A DNA stretch of 64,000 bases, taken from the NCBI RefSeq assembly GCF_010726245.1, contig NZ_AP022561.1, positions 992,001 to 1,056,000 of the forward strand. Reading direction: 5' to 3'. How positions within the stretch are numbered: position 1 is the stretch's first letter; every line of letters begins with the position of its first letter. The DNA comes from Mycolicibacterium aichiense (GTDB taxonomy: Bacteria > Actinomycetota > Actinomycetes > Mycobacteriales > Mycobacteriaceae). Shown here piece after piece: positions 57,011-64,000 of this stretch. A program made the position numbers and the translations under genes. The notes below the pieces were generated by a model. The model was not told the origin of the DNA. It did not search any database and worked only from the letters and a program-made list of their open reading frames with translations.

Positions 57011-57964
57011 GTGTCCTCGTCCAACGGTTCTGTCGCTGCCGAATGGGTGCCGACCGGATCGGTGACCGTGCGCGTGCCGGGCAAGGTGAACCTGTACCTG
57101 GAGGTCGGTGACCGCCGCGACGACGGCTATCACGAGCTCGCCACCGTCTTTCACGCCGTGTCCCTGGTCGACGAGGTGACGGTGCGCAACGCCGACATCT
57201 TGTCGCTGCGCGTGGTCGGGGAGGGCGCCGATCAGCTACCTGTCGACGAGACCAACATCGCCTGGCAGGCCGCCGAGCTGATGGCCGAACACATCGGGCG
57301 CGCGCCCGACGTGGAGATCACCATCGAGAAGTCGATTCCGGTGGCCGGTGGGATGGCAGGCGGAAGCGCCGACGCCGCGGCGGTTCTGGTCGCGATGAAC
57401 AATCTCTGGGAGCTGGGCGTGCCGCGCCGCGACCTGCATGCGCTGGCCGCGCAGCTGGGAAGCGACGTCCCGTTCGCGCTGCACGGCGGTACGGCGCTGG
57501 GCACCGGTCGAGGCGAAGAGCTGGCGACGGTGTTGGCCCGCAACACGTTTCACTGGGTGCTGGCGTTCGGTCAGGACGGACTGTCCACAGCGGAGGTCTA
57601 TCGCGAGATCGACCGGCTCCGCGAAGCGGGCGATCCGCCGCGGTTGACCGATCCCGAGCCCCTGCTGGGGGCACTGGCCGGCGGCAACCCACGCGAGCTG
57701 GCCCCCCTGCTGGGCAACGACCTGCAGGCCGCGGCACTGAGCCTGAACCCCGGATTGCGCCGGACTCTGCGGGCGGGTGCCGAAGCGGGTGCTCTGGCCG
57801 GCATCGTCTCCGGATCCGGGCCGACATGTGCGTTCCTGTGTGAGTCGGCGTCCGCCGCGGTGGATGTCGGCACCGAACTGGCCGGTGCCGACGTGTGCCG
57901 CACCGTGCGGGTGGCCAGTGGGCCGGTCCAGGGTGCCCGGATCGTGCCGGGCCATCCCGCCTAG
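57011..57964 (+). CDS. ispE: 4-diphosphocytidyl-2-C-methyl-D-erythritol kinase
   Basis: A 317-residue GHMP kinase of the MEP isoprenoid pathway. The N-terminal [10 protein letters not shown] has the catalytic Lys; the ATP loop is [17 protein letters not shown] (Asp in the substrate site); the third motif is [15 protein letters not shown] start at 57011. The stop is at 57964, 10 bases before a tandem repeat array. Confidence 0.95.
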   Translation: MSSSNGSVAAEWVPTGSVTVRVPGKVNLYLEVGDRRDDGYHELATVFHAVSLVDEVTVRNADILSLRVVGEGADQLPVDETNIAWQAAELMAEHIGRAPDVEITIEKSIPVAGGMAGGSADAAAVLVAMNNLWELGVPRRDLHALAAQLGSDVPFALHGGTALGTGRGEELATVLARNTFHWVLAFGQDGLSTAEVYREIDRLREAGDPPRLTDPEPLLGALAGGNPRELAPLLGNDLQAAALSLNPGLRRTLRAGAEAGALAGIVSGSGPTCAFLCESASAAVDVGTELAGADVCRTVRVASGPVQGARIVPGHPA

Positions 57965-57973
57965 TCGGATCCT

Positions 57974-58070
57974 CCCGGGTCGCTGCGCTCCTGCCCGCTC
58001 CGCTTTCATCCCGGGTCGCTGCGCTCCTGCCCTCCGCTTTCATCCCGGGTCGCTGCGCTCCTGCCCTCCG
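57974..58070 (+). repeat. three tandem units of a GC-rich dispersed repeat
   Basis: The core CCCGGGTCGCTGCGCTCCTG begins at 57974, 58010 and 58044 (units of 36, 34 and about 27 bases). Units two and three also share CCCTCCGC. No gene is read through it. The same core occurs once, inverted, at the rsmI/pabB junction. Confidence 0.8.
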
Positions 58071-58075
58071 CCAAC

Positions 58076-58384
58076 TGTGACGCGCTTCTCATTAGGGCGT
58101 AAAACTTGGCGGTAACTTAAGGGGAGTTTAAGATGATCGACGGTGACAACTAGCGGGCTGGTACTGCATCCATACGAATCGCCCACCCCGGTGCGGGGCG
58201 GGCGGTGGCCCGGCGGTATCGGCACTGTCGTCGCATCATCACCATTTCGAGATCGAACCGCTCCCCAGTCGTACTGGCGTGCCTCCTATGCAGGGCGTTG
58301 TGGCCGGTGGAGCATGAAATACAGGGCGTTCGCTTCATCCCCAACGTCGCTGATCAGCCAGCTCCGGATGCCGAGGAGGTCGTC
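58076..58384 (+). promoter_or_regulatory. 309-base region before the acyl-AMP ligase with a six-codon upstream frame
   Basis: AT-richer than its surroundings near 58095-58135, with TAACTT at 58113 as a possible -10 element. AAGGGGAG at about 58118 precedes ATG 58133 by a normal spacing, and this frame reads MIDGDN before TAG (58151-58153). A further open frame runs from 58205 into the ligase gene but is not conserved-looking. Nothing else was seen here. Confidence 0.35.
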
Positions 58385-60019
58385 GTGAGCCGTTTCACCG
58401 ACAAGATGTTCCACAGTGCCTTGACCAGCAGCAAGGGCATGGTCACCGGGGAACCGCACGAGCCGGTTCGGCACACCTGGCGTGAGGTGCACGAGCGGGC
58501 CCGTCGCATCGCGGGCGGTCTGGCCGAGGCCGGGATCGGCCTGGGCGACGCGGTAGGGGTGCTGGCCGGCGCTCCGGTGGAGATCGCACCGACCGCCCAG
58601 GCGCTGTGGATGCGCGGGGCCAGCCTGACCATGCTGCACCAGCCCACGCCGCGTACCGACCTGGAGCAGTGGGCCAAGGACACCGCGACCGTCATCGACA
58701 TGATCGAGGCCAAGGCCGTCATCGTCTCCGACCCGTTCCTGGTCGCGGTGCCGGTTCTCGAAGAGCGCGGCGTCAAGGTGCTCACGGTGGAGGCGCTGCT
58801 GGCCGCCGAGCCCGTCGACCCGGTCGAGACCTCCGAAGACGACGTCGCGCTGATGCAGCTGACCTCCGGGTCGACCGGGTCTCCCAAGGCCGTCATTATC
58901 ACGCACCGCAACATCCACTCCAACGCCGAGGCGATGTTCATCGGGGCCAAGTACGACATCGAGAACGATGTCATGGTCAGCTGGCTACCCTGCTTCCACG
59001 ACATGGGCATGGTCGGGTTCCTGACCATTCCGATGTACTTCGGCGCCGAGCTGGTCAAGGTCACGCCGATGGACTTCCTGCGCGACACCCTGCTGTGGGC
59101 CAAGCTGATCGACAAGTACAAGGGCACCATGACAGCGGCGCCGAACTTCGCGTATGCGCTGTTCGCCAAGCGCCTGCGCCGCCAGGCCAAGCCGGGCGAG
59201 TTCGACCTGTCCACGCTGCGCTTCGCGCTGTCCGGCGCCGAGCCCGTCGACCCCGCCGACGTCGAGGACCTGCTGGACGCCGGTAAGCCGTTCGGCCTCC
59301 AACCCGAGGCGATCCTGCCGGCCTACGGCATGGCCGAGACCACGCTGGCGGTCTCGTTCTCCGAGTGCGGCGCCGGGCTGGTCGTCGACGAGGTCGACGC
59401 CGATCTGCTGGCCGCGCTGCGCCGCGCCGTTCCCGCCGCCAAGGGCAACACCCGCCGGCTTGCCACGCTCGGTCCGCTGCTCAAGGATCTCGAGGCGCGC
59501 ATCGTCGACGAAGACGGCAACGTGTTGCCGGCCCGCGGTGTGGGCATCATCGAGCTGCGCGGTGAGTCACTGACCCCCGGCTACATCACCATGGGCGGCT
59601 TCGTGCCCGCGCAGGACGAGTGCGGCTGGTACGACACCGGTGACCTCGGCTACCTGCTGGAGAACGGTCACGTCGTGGTGTGCGGGCGGGTCAAGGACGT
59701 CATCATCATGGCTGGCCGCAACATCTACCCGACCGACATCGAGCGGGCCGCCGGACGGGTGGAAGGGGTGCGCCCCGGCTGTGCGGTCGCGGTCCGCCTG
59801 GATGCCGGCCACTCCCGCGAGACCTTCGCGGTGGCCGTCGAATCGAACGCCTGGCAGGATCCCGTCGCGGTGCGGCGCATCGAGCACGAGGTGGCACACG
59901 AGGTGGTCGCCGAGGTGGACGTGCGCCCGCGCAATGTCGTCGTCCTCGGGCCCGGCACCATTCCGAAGACGCCGTCGGGCAAGCTGCGTCGCGCCAACTC
60001 GGTCGCGCTGGTCACCTAG
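58385..60019 (+). CDS. fatty acyl-AMP ligase / acyl-CoA synthetase, Pks16-like
   Basis: A 544-residue adenylate-forming enzyme that activates a fatty acid as acyl-AMP, for transfer to CoA or a polyketide synthase. Motifs: the P-loop [26 protein letters not shown], the adenylate-binding [11 protein letters not shown] and the C-terminal hinge and Lys in [13 protein letters not shown]. The sequence is very close to Rv1013 (pks16, 544 residues) despite that gene's name, so no PKS domains exist. GTG 58385 follows GAGGAGG. The fatty-acid partner is unknown. Confidence 0.93.
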   Translation: MSRFTDKMFHSALTSSKGMVTGEPHEPVRHTWREVHERARRIAGGLAEAGIGLGDAVGVLAGAPVEIAPTAQALWMRGASLTMLHQPTPRTDLEQWAKDTATVIDMIEAKAVIVSDPFLVAVPVLEERGVKVLTVEALLAAEPVDPVETSEDDVALMQLTSGSTGSPKAVIITHRNIHSNAEAMFIGAKYDIENDVMVSWLPCFHDMGMVGFLTIPMYFGAELVKVTPMDFLRDTLLWAKLIDKYKGTMTAAPNFAYALFAKRLRRQAKPGEFDLSTLRFALSGAEPVDPADVEDLLDAGKPFGLQPEAILPAYGMAETTLAVSFSECGAGLVVDEVDADLLAALRRAVPAAKGNTRRLATLGPLLKDLEARIVDEDGNVLPARGVGIIELRGESLTPGYITMGGFVPAQDECGWYDTGDLGYLLENGHVVVCGRVKDVIIMAGRNIYPTDIERAAGRVEGVRPGCAVAVRLDAGHSRETFAVAVESNAWQDPVAVRRIEHEVAHEVVAEVDVRPRNVVVLGPGTIPKTPSGKLRRANSVALVT

Positions 60020-60027
60020 CGGCGGCT

Positions 60028-60678
60028 TCAGGCCCGGCAGCTGATCTCCATCGCATCGGAGTCGCGCACCGGAAAGCTCACGCCGACAAAACCATTGGCG
60101 GGGTCACGGATGTATTCCACATACGGCTGCGCATCGGCGAGCCCGGTGTTGTCGGCGACCACCAGCGCTCCGTCGCTCAGCCGAGGCTCCAGCACCTGAA
60201 CGACCGGCACGTACAGGTCCTTCCAGCCGTCCAGCAGCACGAACCCCACCGGCTCGTCGATGTCGGCGAGGGTCTGCGTGGCATCGCCGGCCAGCACGGT
60301 GATCAGATCGTCCAGGCCGACCTCGGCGAAGGTCGACGTGGCGGCGGCGACCTTGGCGGCGCTGAGCTCGGTGGTCACCACCCGCCCGGTGCCGTTGTCC
60401 CGGACCGCGCTGGCCAGATGAATTGTGGAGAGCCCCAACGAGGTTCCGAACTCCACCACGAGTGCCGGCCGGGTTGCGCGGACCAGGGTGTAGAGCAGCA
60501 GGCCCGACTCAGGGGTCACCGGAAGATAGAAGTCGCTGAATGCGTCGGCACGTTCCTGTGCGGTCTTCGCCGCGCGTAACTGGGCGCCGCGCTCGTGGAG
60601 CTGGGCCATCTGCCCGCTCGCTTCGGCATACATACGGTCGATGGCCGCTGCCACCTTGGGATCGCGCAGGGTGTTCAC
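60028..60678 (-). CDS. class I SAM-dependent O-methyltransferase
   Basis: A 216-residue methyltransferase related to the COMT group. SAM motif VVEFGTSLGLSTIHLA, the acidic VVTTELSAAK and LLDGWKDLY. N-terminal helices (about residues 1-60) suit a small-molecule O-methyltransferase. GTG 60678 overlaps the MFS-USP stop by 4 bases, so they are coupled; a link to the transported compound is possible. The substrate is unknown. Confidence 0.88.
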   Translation of the reverse strand: MNTLRDPKVAAAIDRMYAEASGQMAQLHERGAQLRAAKTAQERADAFSDFYLPVTPESGLLLYTLVRATRPALVVEFGTSLGLSTIHLASAVRDNGTGRVVTTELSAAKVAAATSTFAEVGLDDLITVLAGDATQTLADIDEPVGFVLLDGWKDLYVPVVQVLEPRLSDGALVVADNTGLADAQPYVEYIRDPANGFVGVSFPVRDSDAMEISCRA

Positions 60679-62693
60679 CGCGCCGAGGCTACTCCCGCTT
60701 CCTGACGAATCGGTGGCCGCTCCGGCCCCCGGTCGGCCGACGGCTGAGGGACCAGCAGGACCGGAATGGTGGTGTGGGACAGCACCGCCGCCGCGACGCT
60801 GCCCTGCAGGTGTCCGAGCAGACCGCTGCGACGGTGTGGACCGAGCACGATCAGGCCGGCGTCGTGGCGATCGGCGGCGTCGACGATCCCCTTCCAGGTC
60901 GGTGCCGCCTCGATCGCGAGGCTGCACGCCTCGAAACCGGCCGCGCGCGCAAGGGTGGCGCCGTGCGCGGCGGTCTGTTCGGCGGCCCGGCGTACCTCGC
61001 CGGCGCAGTCGGCGTCGAATGGCCGATTGTCGCTCGGCGTGAAGCCGACGTCGACCGGCTGCCAGACGCAGACCACCACAGCATCACGATAGGGTGAAAG
61101 CTGTTGCGCTGCTTGGGTGATCGCATAGCGCGCCAGATCCGAACCGTCATAGGCGAACAGCACCGGACCGCCTGCGTGCGAGGGGTGACGATGGGCGACG
61201 GGCGATGCCGCCGGTTGCGTGGCGATGGCCGGCGGTGCGGGCGGCAGCCCTCGCAACCGGGCCAGCAGCGGCGGTGAATACCACGCGGGGGAGTCGCCGT
61301 CGAGGAACTCGTCGAGATCGGGTGTCTGTGGGCGGGCGCCGCTGAGTGCGTAGACGGCGACGCCGAACGCCGCGCCGCCGATCGCGAGTGCGAAACCCAC
61401 CCACAGCGCGACGTTGGTGCCTTCTAGCAGGTCACCGGAGTAGCGCGTCGCGAGGTGCGCGAAGATCGGCGCCACCATGAATGCCGCGACGGCACGCAGC
61501 AATTCGATGATCGCGAACACCCGCTGCAGGCTGTTGGACCGCAGGGAGAACCCGGCGACGAACAGTGCCGGTGCGACGGTGGCACCCAATGCCAACCCTG
61601 TCAGCGCCGAACCGACAAGTGCCAGTGGCGCATTCGCCGGCAGCGACGCCCGGAACACCGCGATGCCGGCAGCTAGCAGGCCCATCCCGACGAGCGGCAG
61701 GAAGTGCATGGCACGGCGAGTGATGACGACACCGAACACCACGGCCATGACGATCGCGCCGCCCAGTTCCGGCAGGTAGATCAGACCCACCTGGACGGGA
61801 CTGAAGTACTGCATGAACACCGACGCGGTCAGTGTGGTCGCCGCGATCGAGGCGGCCGCGGCGAACAGTGCGACGCCGACGCCGGCCACCGGGATCGCAC
61901 TGGTCAACATCGTCCGGATGGTCAGCAGCGGCCGGTGCGCGCGGAACTGGTAGACGATCAGCGCCACGATGAGCGCCAGGCCGCCGAACATCGGTGCGGT
62001 GACGGCGAAGTCGGAGAGCTCGTGGCTGCTCAGCTGCGCCGCGCCGACGAACGCGGCAGTGCATCCGACGGTCGCCAGCCCGATCGCCTTCAGATCGCGC
62101 GGCGCCTCCGGGTCTGCAGGCGGTGCGTCGTCGAACGTCAGCGCCGCCAGGACGAGAGCCAGCAGTGCGACGGCGGCAACGATCCAGAACAGCGGTCGCC
62201 AGGCGTGCGCCTCGGCCTGCACGCCGCCGAGGAACGGTCCGAGCGCGACGGCTCCGAACACGCACATGTTCATGATGACCGCGGTGTTGCGGAGCTTGTC
62301 CCGCGGAAATCCGATCGTCAGCGGCGGGGCGGCGGCGATCAGCAGCATGCTGGTCGCCAGGCCCTGCAGGACGTGGCCGGCGATGAACGCGGTGGCATTC
62401 GGCGCGGCAGCGGCGACGACCGATCCGATGACGAGGACAACGGCGTAGGCGAGCAGCATCCGGCGCTGCGGAAGATGCTGCGCGAACTGCACGGCGAGCA
62501 CCGTGCCCACGGCGTAGGCGGCGTTGCCCAGACCTGAACTCAGCGCCATCGTCTGAGTCGTCATGTGCAACTGCTCGGAGATGATCGGGACGAGCGGATC
62601 CAGCGCGGCCGACAGCGCCAGATAGGGGATCAGGGCGAGGGTGACCATGGCGGCCACGGCCGGATAGCGCCCCGCGAGCGGGCCCTGGCGCAT
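60675..62693 (-). CDS. MFS transporter fused to a C-terminal universal stress protein domain
   Basis: A 672-residue fusion. The N-terminal about 470 residues are a 14-helix MFS (DHA2-like) transporter. A linker of about 60 residues leads to a USP domain (about 530-660) beginning VLFAYDGSDLARYAI, with nucleotide-binding end IVLGPHRRSGLLGHLQGSVA (G-x2-G-x9-G-S type) and IPVLLVPQ. This suggests transport tuned by ATP or a nucleotide. ATG 62693 has GGAGG 9 bases upstream. The gene has a divergent neighbour and a downstream methyltransferase. Confidence 0.92.
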   Translation of the reverse strand: MRQGPLAGRYPAVAAMVTLALIPYLALSAALDPLVPIISEQLHMTTQTMALSSGLGNAAYAVGTVLAVQFAQHLPQRRMLLAYAVVLVIGSVVAAAAPNATAFIAGHVLQGLATSMLLIAAAPPLTIGFPRDKLRNTAVIMNMCVFGAVALGPFLGGVQAEAHAWRPLFWIVAAVALLALVLAALTFDDAPPADPEAPRDLKAIGLATVGCTAAFVGAAQLSSHELSDFAVTAPMFGGLALIVALIVYQFRAHRPLLTIRTMLTSAIPVAGVGVALFAAAASIAATTLTASVFMQYFSPVQVGLIYLPELGGAIVMAVVFGVVITRRAMHFLPLVGMGLLAAGIAVFRASLPANAPLALVGSALTGLALGATVAPALFVAGFSLRSNSLQRVFAIIELLRAVAAFMVAPIFAHLATRYSGDLLEGTNVALWVGFALAIGGAAFGVAVYALSGARPQTPDLDEFLDGDSPAWYSPPLLARLRGLPPAPPAIATQPAASPVAHRHPSHAGGPVLFAYDGSDLARYAITQAAQQLSPYRDAVVVCVWQPVDVGFTPSDNRPFDADCAGEVRRAAEQTAAHGATLARAAGFEACSLAIEAAPTWKGIVDAADRHDAGLIVLGPHRRSGLLGHLQGSVAAAVLSHTTIPVLLVPQPSADRGPERPPIRQEAGVASAR

Positions 62694-62787
62694 CAGCTCA
62701 GTCCTCCGGTCGCAGCTGTGTTCGTGCGATGCGTGGCCGGCACGGGATGTGGGGACGCGGGAAGACAGAGCATGGCGTGAAACAACT

Positions 62788-62866
62788 TTACTTAGGTAAT
62801 GAATATTCCGCGCGACGGCGTGTGCCAGGTCACCGTCCATCTGAGTATGGGCTACTATACCTAGCT
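62788..62866. promoter_or_regulatory. divergent promoter region with inverted TTAGGTA/TACCTAG elements
   Basis: The gap of 173 bases holds TTAC-TTAG-GTAA (62788-62799) and, 66 bases on, TACCTAG (62858-62864), the near-complement of TTAGGTA. TACTAT (62853-62858) fits a -10 element whose start point would fall at about the ATG 62867, giving a leaderless message. Confidence 0.4.
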
Positions 62867-63892
62867 ATGCGTCCACAACTTTCCGACCATCCGACCGTGC
62901 AGGCGGTACGAGCCAGGCGGCGCGCCACGCCGGCACCGGTGATCGACGCCGACTGGCTCCGTGAGATCTGTCTGGCCGCCGGGGCCGACGACGTGGCATT
63001 CGCCGCCGTCGACAACCCGGACCTGGAAAGCGAACGCGAGCATGTCGAGGCCGCACTGCCCGGCACCCGGAGCTACATCTCGCTGGTGGTGCGGATGAAT
63101 CGGGACAACGTCCGCTCGGTGGCCCGAAGTGTGGCCAATCAGGAGTTCCACCGCAGCGGGGAGATCATCAACGAGGCCGCGCACCGGATCACCCGGGCCC
63201 TCGAGGACGCCGGCCACCGGGCATTGAACCCCTCGGCCACTTTCCCGATGGAGATGGACCGCTACCCCGGCCGGATCTGGGTGGTCGCCCACAAACCCGT
63301 CGCGGTGGCCGCCGGACTGGGTGTGATGGGCATCCACCGCAACGTCATCCATCCCAAGTTCGGCAACTTCGTCTTGTTGGCCACGATTCTCGTTGACGCG
63401 CCGGTCAGCAGTTACGGTGCACCACTGGACTATTCACCGTGCCTGGAATGCAAGCTCTGTGTGGCGGCCTGCCCGGTGGGTGCGATCAAGAAAGACGGCG
63501 AGTTCGACTTCCTGGCCTGCTCGGTGCACAACTACCGTGAGTTCATGGGTGGGTTCACCGACTGGGCGCAGACCATCGCCGACAGCGAAGATGCAGCCGA
63601 CTTTCGTTCACGGGTAACCGATTCGGAAAACGCCTCGATGTGGCAGAGCCTGTCGTTCAAGGCGAACTACAAAGCGGCCTACTGCCTCGCGGTCTGCCCC
63701 GCCGGCGAGGACGTCATCGAGCCCTATCTGGACGACCGCAAGGCTTTCATGGACCTGGTGTTGCGGCCGTTGCAGGAGAAAGTGGAAACCCTTTACGTGC
63801 TGCCCAATTCAGCGGCAAAGGCACATGCCGAGCGGCGTTACCCGCACAAGCCGGTCAAAGTCGTCGACTCCGGGGTGCGGGGGCGCGCGTAG
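62867..63892 (+). CDS. 4Fe-4S protein, epoxyqueuosine-reductase (QueG)-like
   Basis: A 341-residue protein related to QueG and reductive-dehalogenase iron-sulfur domains. Ferredoxin cluster one is CLECKLCVAACPVGAI; a second set is ACSVHNYREF with CLAVCPAGED, as QueG has two 4Fe-4S clusters. The N-terminal half (about 1-190) would hold a corrin cofactor in QueG; whether it does so here is unknown, since mycobacteria are not known to make queuosine. No ribosome site precedes ATG 62867; leaderless translation is likely. Confidence 0.85.
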   Translation: MRPQLSDHPTVQAVRARRRATPAPVIDADWLREICLAAGADDVAFAAVDNPDLESEREHVEAALPGTRSYISLVVRMNRDNVRSVARSVANQEFHRSGEIINEAAHRITRALEDAGHRALNPSATFPMEMDRYPGRIWVVAHKPVAVAAGLGVMGIHRNVIHPKFGNFVLLATILVDAPVSSYGAPLDYSPCLECKLCVAACPVGAIKKDGEFDFLACSVHNYREFMGGFTDWAQTIADSEDAADFRSRVTDSENASMWQSLSFKANYKAAYCLAVCPAGEDVIEPYLDDRKAFMDLVLRPLQEKVETLYVLPNSAAKAHAERRYPHKPVKVVDSGVRGRA

Positions 63893-63901
63893 GCTGGTCC
63901 G

Positions 63902-64000
63902 ATGGAGCGGGCGCTCGGCTGGATGGGTGTGTTCGGTGCGGGTCTGGCGATCGTCGCGGTGCTCGCTCTCGACGCCACGCTCGGCGGTCAGCACACCCGC
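63902..64000 (+). CDS. N-terminal part of a membrane protein, cut by window end
   Basis: An open frame from ATG 63902 to the end of the window (33 codons): a start MERALGWMGVFGAGLA and a hydrophobic helix with IVAVLALDATL. It is too short to name. It starts 9 bases after the QueG-like stop, so it may be in the same transcript. Confidence 0.5.
   Translation, partial: MERALGWMGVFGAGLAIVAVLALDATLGGQHTR

Overview
The window is high-GC, densely coded actinobacterial DNA from a Mycobacterium-type genome, most likely an environmental or rapid-growing species (Mycolicibacterium). Its backbone follows, from memory, the M. tuberculosis order Rv0993-Rv1013: galU, glp/moeA1, rimJ, glpR (Rv0996-like), the cAMP-regulated lysine acetyltransferase pat (Rv0998-like), DUF5642 lipoproteins, an alkB-like gene, arcA, pmt, rsmI, pabB, metG, tatD, rpfB, ksgA, ispE and the pks16-type acyl-AMP ligase. 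Species was not determined; genus rests on protein resemblance and synteny recalled without a database.

Layout. 1-3.9 kb: galU (5' cut), a gephyrin-like MoeA homologue with degenerate catalytic motifs, rimJ, and the probable divisome receptor gene glpR; then tRNA-Ala(CGC). 4.2-24.2 kb: a long accessory block absent from this position in M. tuberculosis. It holds a PAS-PAS-GGDEF cyclase, a TreS-like GH13 enzyme, a small-peptide/GRDP-like gene pair, a TetR/cyp144 divergent pair, exported proteins, an MMPL transporter and a type III PKS - methyltransferase - flavoprotein operon of the polyketide-quinone type, plus a secreted GH-A glycosidase. 24.3-34.2 kb: pat, an AroE-like gene, an HNH/13E12-family gene with a perfect SOS box, an LpqN-type lipoprotein, a PE-PPE-domain hydrolase, TspO, a choloylglycine-hydrolase family protein, two tandem DUF5642 lipoproteins, alkB-like and soxR. 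34.3-43.6 kb: arcA translationally coupled to an aldehyde dehydrogenase and two Baeyer-Villiger-type monooxygenases, facing an alcohol dehydrogenase / fused CoA-transferase operon; this looks like a catabolic module for a cyclic ketone or alcohol. 43.7-53.1 kb: an F420-type oxidoreductase, an AbiEi/DUF559-like protein, pmt, rsmI, pabB, an ECF41 sigma factor with its oxidoreductase partner, and metG. 53.1-64 kb: tatD, rpfB with an attenuator-like leader, ksgA, a soluble Ser/Thr kinase, ispE, a short repeat array, the acyl-AMP ligase, an O-methyltransferase, an MFS-USP fusion, a QueG-like Fe-S protein and a cut membrane-protein gene.

No transposase, integrase, rRNA or CRISPR array was seen. The points most worth following are the 44-residue peptide coupled to a GRDP/PqqD-like protein (9.4-10.2 kb), the enlarged polyketide-quinone neighbourhood, the arcA-BVMO module, the ECF41 promoter match, the rpfB leader hairpins, and a dispersed GC-rich repeat that forms the overlapping 3' ends of rsmI and pabB and recurs behind ispE.
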